DNA from: Paludibacteraceae bacterium | GTDB taxonomy: Bacteria > Bacteroidota > Bacteroidia > Bacteroidales > Paludibacteraceae | Reading direction: 5' to 3' | NCBI GenBank assembly: GCA_017447875.1 | Contig: JAFSMP010000043.1 | Coordinates: forward strand, 1-38,079 | DNA length: 38,079 nucleotides | In this document: in pieces, positions 6,542 through 12,735 of the stretch | How positions within the stretch are numbered: the stretch's first letter is position 1 | Layout of the letters: every line of letters begins with the position of its first letter | Program-made: the position numbers and the translations under genes | The notes under the pieces: model-generated | Databases searched by the model: none | What the model was told of the DNA's origin: nothing | What the model saw: only the letters and a program-made list of their open reading frames with translations

Positions 6542-7018
6542 ATGCGTACAGAAAATGAATTGCAGGGGGTGACCCTCCTGGGAAATCAGCACGTGCAGTA
6601 CTACGACAACTATAATCCCGGCGTGCTGGAGACCTTCCCGAACAAACATCCTGAGAACGAGTATCTCGTTACCTTCAATTGCCCGGAGTTTACCACACTC
6701 TGTCCCAAGACCGGACAACCCGATTTCGGGCACATCTACATCAGTTATATCCCCCGGGAGCGCATGGTGGAGAGCAAATCGCTCAAACTCTACCTCTTCT
6801 CCTTCCGCAATCACGGTGACTTCCATGAGGACTGCGTCAACATCATCATGAAGGATCTGGTGGCACTCATGGATCCCAAATACCTGGAGGTAACCGGTTG
6901 GTTCATGCCTCGCGGTGGCATCAGCATCTATCCGTTTGCTAACTACGCCGACAAGGAGCATGAGGAGTTGAAGAAACAACGCCTGCGTGAACAATTCACA
7001 TTAAACATTCAACATTAA
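6542..7018 (+). CDS. queF: NADPH-dependent 7-cyano-7-deazaguanine reductase
   Basis: 158 residues, the short (type I, YkvM-like) QueF that reduces preQ0 to preQ1 for queuosine in tRNA. Visible signatures: catalytic Cys54 in [18 protein letters not shown], Asp61, the [20 protein letters not shown] motif (76-95) that binds substrate and NADPH, and the closing RGGISIYPF. Length is usual for the family. The last residues (TLNIQH) are encoded by a heptamer array that continues into the start codon of queC. First gene of queF-queC-queD-queE, about 56 nt downstream of its transcription start. Confident. Confidence 0.95.
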   Translation: MRTENELQGVTLLGNQHVQYYDNYNPGVLETFPNKHPENEYLVTFNCPEFTTLCPKTGQPDFGHIYISYIPRERMVESKSLKLYLFSFRNHGDFHEDCVNIIMKDLVALMDPKYLEVTGWFMPRGGISIYPFANYADKEHEELKKQRLREQFTLNIQH

Positions 7019-7025
7019 ACATTCA
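6998..7025. repeat. Heptamer array across the queF-queC junction
   Basis: Four 7-bp units: ACATTAA, ACATTCA, ACATTAA, ACATTCA. It holds the last six queF codons, the queF stop (TAA 7016-7018) and the A of the queC ATG (7025). Confidence 0.9.
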
Positions 7026-7678
7026 TGAAAGATAGTATCATCGTTCTCTCCGGTGGACTCGACTCCACCACGATGCTGTACGAGTACCAGTACCGTATCG
7101 GTATGGCGCTTTCTTTCCACTATGGTTCGAACCATAACGACCGCGAGTTGGAGTTCGCCAAGTTGCATTGCGAGCGGCTCGGTATTCCCCATATGGTCAT
7201 TCGTCTGCCTTTCATCAAGCAGTTTTTCAAGTCCTCGTTGCTGGCCGGAGCAGACGCTATTCCCGAGGGCAACTACGACGACGAGAACATGAAATCGACC
7301 GTGGTGCCGTTTAGGAACGGTATCATGCTCTCTATCGCTGCCGGCATCGCAGAGAACAACAAGTTCCAGTACGTCATGCTGGCGAACCATTCGGGTGATC
7401 ATGCCATCTACCCTGACTGCCGACCGGAGTTCGTGGAAGCGATGAATAACGCCATTTGTTACGGCACCTGGAACGGCGTGCAGTTGCTCACACCTTATAC
7501 CCATCTTACCAAAGCGGAGATAGCCGCCAAAGGCAAGGACATGAACCTCGATTATTCGGAGACCTGGAGTTGCTACAAAGGCGGCGAGCATCATTGCGGT
7601 GTCTGCGGAACCTGCCGTGAACGCAAGGAAGCCCTTGCCCAAGCCGGCATTGAAGATCATACGGTGTATGAAAATTAA
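7025..7678 (+). CDS. queC: 7-cyano-7-deazaguanine synthase (preQ0 synthase)
   Basis: 217 residues, family length. QueC turns 7-carboxy-7-deazaguanine into preQ0 using ATP and ammonia. The PP-loop SGGLDST is at 9-15, and the C-terminal zinc site comprises Cys183, Cys191, Cys194 and Cys197 (WSCYKGGEHHCGVCGTC). The segment VVPFRNGIMLSIAAGIAE (94-111) is typical. The start codon is part of the heptamer array that ends queF; the stop codon lies in the next array (7675-7709). The 6-nt gap to queF makes co-translation likely. Confident. Confidence 0.96.
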   Translation: MKDSIIVLSGGLDSTTMLYEYQYRIGMALSFHYGSNHNDRELEFAKLHCERLGIPHMVIRLPFIKQFFKSSLLAGADAIPEGNYDDENMKSTVVPFRNGIMLSIAAGIAENNKFQYVMLANHSGDHAIYPDCRPEFVEAMNNAICYGTWNGVQLLTPYTHLTKAEIAAKGKDMNLDYSETWSCYKGGEHHCGVCGTCRERKEALAQAGIEDHTVYEN

Positions 7679-7709
7679 TTTTGAATTTTAAATTTTTAAT
7701 TTTGAATTA
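7675..7709. repeat. Heptamer array across the queC-queD junction
   Basis: Five 7-bp units: TTAATTT, TGAATTT, TAAATTT, TTAATTT, TGAATTA. The queC stop (TAA 7676-7678) is in the first unit and the A of the queD ATG (7709) is the last base of the fifth: the same arrangement as at queF-queC with a different unit sequence. Confidence 0.9.
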
Positions 7710-8041
7710 TGTTTTTTGTCCAAAAAACAATAGAGATCTCGGCAGCGCATAATCTCACGCTGAGTTATGAGAGCAAGTGCGAGAACCTGCACGGACATAA
7801 CTGGATCATCGTGGTCTATTGCCGCGCCAAAGAACTGAACCGTGACGGTATGGTGACCGACTTTACGCATATCAAGAAAGTGGTCAAGGACAGTTTTGAC
7901 CATAAGTATATCAACGACGTTCTGGATGTCAATCCTTCGGCGGAGAATATCGCCAAATGGATCTGCGACCACGTAGAGAACTGCTACAAGGTAAGCGTGC
8001 AAGAATCCGAAGGCAATATCGCCATTTATGAAAGGGACTAA
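7709..8041 (+). CDS. queD: 6-carboxy-5,6,7,8-tetrahydropterin synthase
   Basis: 110 residues, a short QueD that converts dihydroneopterin triphosphate to 6-carboxytetrahydropterin. Zinc ligands His14 (ISAAHNL), His28 and His30 (CENLHGHNW); catalytic Cys24; the Asp-His pair in SFDHKYIND (62-70); and Glu near VQESEGN (97-103), which anchors the substrate pterin. The stop codon (8039-8041) falls in the first partial unit of the composite repeat that follows. GTP cyclohydrolase I (folE), needed to supply the substrate, is not in this window. Confident. Confidence 0.94.
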   Translation: MFFVQKTIEISAAHNLTLSYESKCENLHGHNWIIVVYCRAKELNRDGMVTDFTHIKKVVKDSFDHKYINDVLDVNPSAENIAKWICDHVENCYKVSVQESEGNIAIYERD

Positions 8042-8123
8042 AGACAAAAGACCGCTTCGCTAAAAGACAAAAGACTAAAATGACTCGACTGATAGTATTA
8101 AGTCTATTATCCATTGTCCTTTA
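8042..8123. repeat. Composite repeat element, copy 1 (between queD and queE)
   Basis: A partial then a complete 23-bp unit beginning AGACCGCTTCGCTAAAAG (8049-8071), then AGAC (8072-8075), a 27-nt spacer, and three heptamers TCTATTA, TCCATTG, TCCTTTA (8103-8123). Same order of parts as at 12624, 14026 and 18801. Confidence 0.85.
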
Positions 8124-8124
8124 G
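8080..8124 (+). CDS. Possible 14-codon leader ORF upstream of queE
   Basis: ATG 8080 to TAG 8122-8124 encodes MTRLIVLSLLSIVL. It lies entirely inside composite repeat copy 1 and its hydrophobic run matches the signal-peptide core encoded by copies 2 and 3. It may be a relic of such a signal, a translation-coupling leader or chance. No evidence of expression. Confidence 0.3.
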   Translation: MTRLIVLSLLSIVL

Positions 8125-8151
8125 AGAGTGAAACGAACGGTCCTTAATCCA

Positions 8152-8799
8152 ATGTATAAAGTTAACGAAATATTCTTTACGCTTCAGGGCGAGGGTGCTC
8201 ATTCGGGTATCCCTGCTGTGTTTGTGCGTTTCAGCGGCTGTAACCTGCGCTGTCCGTGGTGCGACACCGAGTTTACAGAGTACACCGAGATGGGCGCCGA
8301 GCAGATCGTAAGTCAGATGTTAGAGATGTATGACCTGCCTAACGAACGCCGTAAGATGTGTGTCCTTACCGGCGGTGAACCGTCCCTGCAAGTAGATACA
8401 CCCCTTATCGATGCCCTCCATGCGGCCGGTTTCTATATCTGCATCGAGACGAACGGCACACGTTCCCTACCCGACGGTATCGACTGGATCACCTGTTCGC
8501 CGAAAGAATCCTCACTCAAACAATCTCAAACGACCTCAAACAACATCAAACTCCAAAAGGTTAACGAAGTGAAAGTCGTCTTTACCGGCACGTACGATCC
8601 CGAAGTTTGGCGCACCCAACTGGAAGCGGAACACTGGTTATTGCAGCCTTTGCGTTTTACGGGCGAATGGTTGATAGAAAATGTCGATTCCTGGGAAGAT
8701 GACCGTAACGACAACCTCAATGACACCGTCCGTTACATCCTCTCCCACCCCTTCTGGCGCCTCAGCGTCCAAATCCACAAAATAGCCGGCCTGAGATAG
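8152..8799 (+). CDS. queE: 7-carboxy-7-deazaguanine synthase (radical SAM)
   Basis: 215 residues. QueE makes 7-carboxy-7-deazaguanine from 6-carboxytetrahydropterin. The N-terminal motif VNEIFFTLQGEGAHSG (4-19) is followed by the radical-SAM cluster C-x3-C-x2-C at Cys30, Cys34 and Cys37 (SGCNLRCPWCDT), then TGGEPS (73-78) for SAM binding and IETNGT (98-103). ATG 8152 is chosen over an upstream GTG at 8128 because family members begin close to the NEIF motif. Residues 122-135 (LKQSQTTSNNIKLQ) are encoded by a 4 x 10-bp array in the loop between CSPK and VNEVKVV and look inserted. Last gene of the queF operon; its stop is 1 nt from the stop of the convergent FGE-domain gene. Confidence 0.94.
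   Translation: MYKVNEIFFTLQGEGAHSGIPAVFVRFSGCNLRCPWCDTEFTEYTEMGAEQIVSQMLEMYDLPNERRKMCVLTGGEPSLQVDTPLIDALHAAGFYICIETNGTRSLPDGIDWITCSPKESSLKQSQTTSNNIKLQKVNEVKVVFTGTYDPEVWRTQLEAEHWLLQPLRFTGEWLIENVDSWEDDRNDNLNDTVRYILSHPFWRLSVQIHKIAGLR
8515..8554. repeat. Decamer array inside queE
   Basis: Four 10-bp units: CTCAAACAAT, CTCAAACGAC, CTCAAACAAC, ATCAAACTCC. In frame with queE, encoding a Ser/Asn/Gln-rich loop. Confidence 0.85.
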
Positions 8800-8800
8800 T

Positions 8801-10114
8801 TTATCTTATCGGGATCACTAAGCGAAGCGGACGAGATTCATCGTCTGCTTTTTTAAAATGAAGTAACACAGGATCATCTGGTTCCGGCAAACGAATACCG
8901 ATCATCTCTGTCCAAGGAGACAGTTTTCTGGCTACTCTCCGTTTGCGCTGAATAGAACGTATCGATTCTTTCTTGCGCTTATGGTTCCCTTCGGGTTTGA
9001 AGGGCTCGATTATATGTTGTTGTTCCGCTAACACAATCTGCTCGGCAGATGCGACGAATAGTGCCTTTTCGGTTATCCGGCTGCAATATTCCGCAAAACG
9101 GGTTCTGTCGGACTTACTCATCCCAAGTGCCACGCTCTTGAGATTATCCGGTGAATCTTTACGCATAATCTTTTTCCAAAGACCACATTCCACCTCCTCA
9201 GAGATATAATACGGTTGCTCAGCCGGTACATAAACAAAGCGCAACTTCCTACCCTTGATTCGAACAGAACGGGTTAGCGGCGGTTCTTCCGGTTCCACTT
9301 GCTGCATCGGCTCATTCGGCAATGTAAGCGCCATGCGAAAACCGATATACTCGGTGGCTGTCTCCGGCAGATGCCAACGACGTACGGATAGATGGCTGTT
9401 CGCCACACACTCATCGTAACTGCCGCCGCGTGCGATACGGTAACTGCCCGTATCGGCGCCGCACGGATCAGGTTGTGTACTGAGCATATATGGACCATAA
9501 ATATCCTGGCACCATTCCGACACATTACCGGTCATGTCGTATAGCCCTAATTCGTTCGGGCGCTTATGTCCTACAGGGTGTTTCCAGTCTCCGGAACAGG
9601 AGTATGTCCAACCGACACTATCTGCCTCATTTCCTCCTGCAAAACGATAGGCCTTGCTTTTCGCTCCACCTCGTGCCGCATATTCCCATTCCGCTTCGGT
9701 AGGCAACCGAAAAGGCAATCCCGTGATACTATCTAACCGCCGCACAAACTCCTGACAATCTAACCACGACACATACGAGACAGGTACTGTCGGATAGCCT
9801 TTCGGGGTGATGACCTCCCGCTCAGGCATTACTGCGCGCCATAGTTGCACGGTTACTTCCGTAGTCGCTATATAATAAGGAGAAAGAAAAACGAGGTGCG
9901 CCGGTTTATCGGTATAAGTATCCTTGTCCGTCTGATCCGGTGTAGCACCCATCATAAACGAGCCGCCTTCCACCCGTTGCATGGTAAAGCCGACATCGTT
10001 TACTTCTATTTCCAGACGTTGTAGCGAATCGGGTACGACTGGTTTATGCTTTCGTGCCATGACCGGCAGCACAAAAACGATGGAGACAAGCAATATGATC
10101 CCTTTTCGACACAC
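8801..10114 (-). CDS. Secreted FGE/SUMF1-domain protein with a degenerate second domain
   Basis: 437 residues with an N-terminal signal (LLVSIVFVLPVMA). Domain 1 (about 45-263) is a formylglycine-generating-enzyme/SUMF1 fold with canonical motifs: VEGGSFMMGAT, PYYIATTEVTVQLW, PVSYVSWLDCQEF, RLPTEAEWEYAARGG, GLYDMTGNVSEWCQD, RIARGGSY and IGFRMAL. Domain 2 (about 281-437) repeats the order in decayed form: RFVYVPAEQ, PYYISEEVECGLW, FAEYCSRITEKALFVASAEQ and IGIRLPEPD, without the GNVSEW and RGGS core. The start is GTG 10114; no better in-frame start precedes the signal peptide. Such proteins in Bacteroidota act in sulfatase maturation or as structural lipoproteins such as GldK/GldJ; no sulfatase is nearby, so the role stays open. 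Promoter not evident. Confidence 0.85.
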   Translation of the reverse strand: MCRKGIILLVSIVFVLPVMARKHKPVVPDSLQRLEIEVNDVGFTMQRVEGGSFMMGATPDQTDKDTYTDKPAHLVFLSPYYIATTEVTVQLWRAVMPEREVITPKGYPTVPVSYVSWLDCQEFVRRLDSITGLPFRLPTEAEWEYAARGGAKSKAYRFAGGNEADSVGWTYSCSGDWKHPVGHKRPNELGLYDMTGNVSEWCQDIYGPYMLSTQPDPCGADTGSYRIARGGSYDECVANSHLSVRRWHLPETATEYIGFRMALTLPNEPMQQVEPEEPPLTRSVRIKGRKLRFVYVPAEQPYYISEEVECGLWKKIMRKDSPDNLKSVALGMSKSDRTRFAEYCSRITEKALFVASAEQIVLAEQQHIIEPFKPEGNHKRKKESIRSIQRKRRVARKLSPWTEMIGIRLPEPDDPVLLHFKKADDESRPLRLVIPIR

Positions 10115-10144
10115 GCCCTATTCATAGCAAATACTATGCCAAAC

Positions 10145-10174
10145 AAAAATGCCCGAGCGACCCCGAGCATTTTT
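10145..10174 (-). terminator. Terminator after fic
   Basis: On the minus strand AAAAATGCTCG, an 8-nt loop, CGGGCATTTTT: an 11-bp stem with one wobble pair, its 3' arm ending in five T. It lies 20 nt after the fic stop and 31 nt before the start of the FGE gene, separating the two. The A-tract/T-tract stem could also work on the other strand. Confidence 0.7.
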
Positions 10175-10193
10175 GCATACATCCACAAACTTA

Positions 10194-10967
10194 TTACTTT
10201 ATATTCAACGCCATCGGCAACATGCAAAGGAAAGGTACCGAACGTGCGTAGTCAACCGTGGAGTAGTTATCGCGAAAATACAAGTTCTCGTAATACGATT
10301 TCTTGCGTTTGAAATACAATTTCTCCGATGGAATAGCCCACGCAACCTGACCAAGTTTTTGTGCCAAGAACCATTTCTCCAACAATCGCGAGCAACGACC
10401 ATTACCATCTGCAAACGGGTGAATACTTACGCAAACAAGATGAATCATCGCAGCATAATAGAATACCTCATCGTACGACAAATCCTGCCGCACAAGCACG
10501 TCAATATCGTGCATAAGTTTGCCCATCTCCTCGGCCACGATACCCGGATCTGCACCCGTATAAACTTTCACTCCGCCGCCAAAGACACCAACCGGCATGT
10601 CACGGTACGCGCCCTTGTACTTATCGGCGATACCGGAACAATCGGACATAATCTTATGCGCCGCAAGGAAAGAATCCGTGCTGATAGTGCTCCTAGCCGC
10701 ATACTCGTACGCCGCAATCATATCATCGATCTCCTGCACATCACGGCTGATAATCTTCGCCTCTTTGAGTTTCAAGTAATCATCTTCGGTCATCGATGAT
10801 CCCTCAATAAGGCTGGAGTTGCATGACGAACTCAACAAGTAGAACTTGAAGTTCTGAGGCGTGAGCGACTTGGAAGCAAGTCGTTTGACACGCTTCTCAA
10901 TCGTTATCGGCTGCTGCGCTTGGTAGTCAGCGAAGAACTCACTATGTATGATCTGCAACGATACCAT
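10194..10967 (-). CDS. Fic-domain protein (probable AMP-transferase, class II)
   Basis: 257 residues. The Fic core carries the complete active-site motif HPFADGNGRCSR (183-194, catalytic His183), which transfers AMP from ATP to a hydroxyl on a target protein. The flap is around GGGVKVYTG (130-138). An inhibitory helix motif, SSLIEG (51-56, pattern S-x-x-x-E-G), sits N-terminal to the core, which makes this class II with Glu55 expected to block ATP. An N-terminal Fic-N-like region precedes it; a C-terminal winged helix, if any, is short (LYFRDNYSTVDYARSVPFLC). It starts 23 nt after nadC stops and probably shares the nadC promoter. Target unknown; no antitoxin gene is adjacent. Confidence 0.92.
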   Translation of the reverse strand: MVSLQIIHSEFFADYQAQQPITIEKRVKRLASKSLTPQNFKFYLLSSSCNSSLIEGSSMTEDDYLKLKEAKIISRDVQEIDDMIAAYEYAARSTISTDSFLAAHKIMSDCSGIADKYKGAYRDMPVGVFGGGVKVYTGADPGIVAEEMGKLMHDIDVLVRQDLSYDEVFYYAAMIHLVCVSIHPFADGNGRCSRLLEKWFLAQKLGQVAWAIPSEKLYFKRKKSYYENLYFRDNYSTVDYARSVPFLCMLPMALNIK

Positions 10968-10990
10968 AAATTTGGTTGCGAACTCTCTTT

Positions 10991-11890
10991 TTACTTAACT
11001 GCCTTGAAACTCATGTCGAGACTCTTGTAACTATGGGTCAGCGCACCGACGGACACAAAGTCCACGCCTTGCTCCGCGTAACTGCGGATGGTGTCAATCG
11101 TGATACCGCCGCTGGACTCGATCTCCATATGTCTTCCGGCCGTCTTCTCCCATGCGCGGATGAGGTCAACCGCCTCTTTGGTCTTGGCCGGGCTGAAGTT
11201 ATCCAGCATGATGCGATCGGGGATATTGGTTGCGAGCGCCTCGTTGATCTCATCGAAATTGCGCACCTCGATCTCGATCTTCATGTTGAGAAACCGCTGC
11301 GCTTTTTCGGAGTGCTCGGAAGCACCTTTCTCCTTACAATAATCGCGAGCACGCGTGAGCGCGTTGGTGATACCTCCGGCAAAGTCCACGTGGTTGTCCT
11401 TGAGCAGGATCATATCGAACAGACCGATACGGTGGTTCATGCCACCACCTAAAGCCACCGCCTCTTTCTCCAGATAACGCAGTCCCGGAGTCGTCTTACG
11501 CGTATCCAATACATGACAACCCGTATCTTCGATGAGCGATTGGTACTTATGTGCCGTAGTCGCAACACCCGACATGCGTTGCATGATATTGAGCATCGTA
11601 CGCTCTATCTGCAACAGACTCAGTTCTTTACCATACACCTTGAAGGCGATATCACCCGGCTTCACATGGTCACCGTCGTGCAGGAACTGTTCGAAGCGGC
11701 ACTCCGGATCAAAATAATTGATGATCTCTTTCGCCACCTCAACACCCGCCAACACACCGGTGTCCTTGATGATCAACTGCTGGCAACCCATCTGCGTGGG
11801 CGGAATACAACTGAGCGAGGTATGATCACCGTCACGGATGTCCTCTTCAAACCAGATAGCAATAAGCTTACGAAGTTCTTCTTTTTTCAT
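10991..11890 (-). CDS. nadC: Nicotinate-nucleotide pyrophosphorylase (carboxylating)
   Basis: 299 residues, slightly longer than the usual 280-290. NadC converts quinolinate and PRPP to nicotinate mononucleotide, CO2 and PPi in de novo NAD synthesis. Visible motifs: EEDIRDGDHTS (15-25), ERTMLNIMQRMSGVAT (about 95-110), the PRPP/quinolinate-binding DTRKTTPGLRYLEKEAVALG, GGGMNHRIGLFDMILLKDNH, IEVEVRN-like EIEVRNFDE, IMLDNFSP and the closing ESSGGI with VDFVSVGALTHS. No nadA or nadB lies in the window. First gene of a two-gene leftward unit with fic, transcribed from the palindromic divergent promoter about 13 nt upstream of the ATG. Confidence 0.96.
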   Translation of the reverse strand: MKKEELRKLIAIWFEEDIRDGDHTSLSCIPPTQMGCQQLIIKDTGVLAGVEVAKEIINYFDPECRFEQFLHDGDHVKPGDIAFKVYGKELSLLQIERTMLNIMQRMSGVATTAHKYQSLIEDTGCHVLDTRKTTPGLRYLEKEAVALGGGMNHRIGLFDMILLKDNHVDFAGGITNALTRARDYCKEKGASEHSEKAQRFLNMKIEIEVRNFDEINEALATNIPDRIMLDNFSPAKTKEAVDLIRAWEKTAGRHMEIESSGGITIDTIRSYAEQGVDFVSVGALTHSYKSLDMSFKAVK

Positions 11891-11909
11891 AATCCTTCAA
11901 AATTTTGTG

Positions 11910-11941
11910 CAAAAGTACAAAAAAATTTGCATATATGCAAA
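11910..11941 (-). promoter_or_regulatory. nadC promoter (left half of palindromic divergent promoter)
   Basis: Minus strand TTTG (11941-11938), 20 nt, TACTTTTG (11917-11910). The -33 box is one end of the palindrome TTTGCATATATGCAAA (11926-11941), whose other end is the -33 box of the rightward promoter. Confidence 0.85.
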
Positions 11942-11957
11942 AAAAAGTGTAATTTTG
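11926..11957 (+). promoter_or_regulatory. Rightward promoter of the envelope-protein/rlmH unit
   Basis: TTTG (11926-11929), 20 nt, TAATTTTG (11950-11957). The 16-bp palindrome spans both -33 boxes. Expected start is near 11963, at or beside the GTG start codon (11962), implying a leaderless or nearly leaderless mRNA. Confidence 0.8.
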
Positions 11958-11961
11958 TGCC

Positions 11962-12618
11962 GTGAAACGTTTATTTTGTATAGTTTTTGTGCTTTGTAGC
12001 TTGGCTACAGGGCTGTATGCAGAGAGCAAATGGTCCTACCTCAACAGGCGTCATGAGACGCGTATCGGTTGGGGCGACCAGTTGTTCGAGAGCTTGATCT
12101 GGCATAATCCCACCTATCGTGTGCGGACGATGCCGGAGAGTTACCGACGGGTCTATCATGAGAATTACCACCATGACCAGCATATATGGTTCGAGTACCA
12201 GTATCGCCACAAGGGTTGGTTCTCCTTCGGCGGTATGGCGGATATCAGTTTCGTGGACTGGGATGACGTGACGCGTAACGGAAAGGGTGATGTCGTAGAA
12301 CGCGACAAAGGGCATTATTTCTACAACCTCGTGATCATGCCCACGATTCGCTTCACCTATTTCCACCATGAGTACGTCAACCTCTACTCCGGTTTAGGAG
12401 GCGGTATGTGCATCAACGGCGGTACGGAAGAAGACGGGTTAGGACGTAAGACCGTGGTGGGTGCAGCAATCAACTTCACCGTCTTCGGTATCAGCGCCAA
12501 CTATAACCAATGGTTCTGGACCGTTGATTTCGGTGGCATGTACGCACTCAGAGACCTCAATACCATTTTTATGCTCTCGTCAAGAATGATCAATGTCGGA
12601 GCCGGAATACGATTCTAA
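11962..12618 (+). CDS. Secreted envelope protein, probable small beta-barrel
   Basis: 218 residues with a signal peptide (MKRLFCIVFVLCSLATGLYA). The rest is rich in Tyr/Trp/Phe and alternating strands (HIWFEYQYRHKGWFSFGGMA, FYNLVIMPTIRFTYFHHEYV, LYSGLGGGMCINGG), ending MINVGAGIRF with a terminal aromatic. This suits an outer-membrane beta barrel of the OMP_b-brl type. The first 70 residues include a His/Arg-rich stretch (SYRRVYHENYHHDQH). The start is GTG 11962: no later Met precedes the signal peptide, and the -7 box ends only 4 nt upstream. First gene of a unit with two lipoproteins and rlmH. Function unknown. Confidence 0.75.
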   Translation: MKRLFCIVFVLCSLATGLYAESKWSYLNRRHETRIGWGDQLFESLIWHNPTYRVRTMPESYRRVYHENYHHDQHIWFEYQYRHKGWFSFGGMADISFVDWDDVTRNGKGDVVERDKGHYFYNLVIMPTIRFTYFHHEYVNLYSGLGGGMCINGGTEEDGLGRKTVVGAAINFTVFGISANYNQWFWTVDFGGMYALRDLNTIFMLSSRMINVGAGIRF

Positions 12619-12623
12619 ATAAT

Positions 12624-12735
12624 AGACCACTTCGTTAAAAGACATAAGACCGCTATGCTAAAAGACAAAAGACTATATACTATCGGACGAATCATTTTTA
12701 TCCTTCTTCCTTTGTCCTTATTCCTTTGTCCCTCC
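12624..12735. repeat. Composite repeat element, copy 2 (encodes a signal peptide)
   Basis: Two 23-bp units (12624-12646 and 12647-12669) starting AGACC, then AGAC, a spacer, and a TCC/TTTGTCC-rich second half (about 12700-12735). The start codon and signal peptide of the following lipoprotein gene lie inside it. Confidence 0.85.

Noticed and set aside
8128-8151. GTG 8128 as queE start
   Set aside because: Adds eight residues not seen in the family; ATG 8152 is close to the conserved NEIF motif.
6542-8799. A 7-deazaguanine DNA-modification (dpd-type) system
   Set aside because: The four que genes only supply preQ0/preQ1. No DpdA-like transglycosylase or restriction partner is in the window, so tRNA queuosine is the simpler reading.
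10194-10967. Fic protein as half of a toxin-antitoxin pair
   Set aside because: Its inhibitory motif is built into the same protein and no small antitoxin gene is adjacent.
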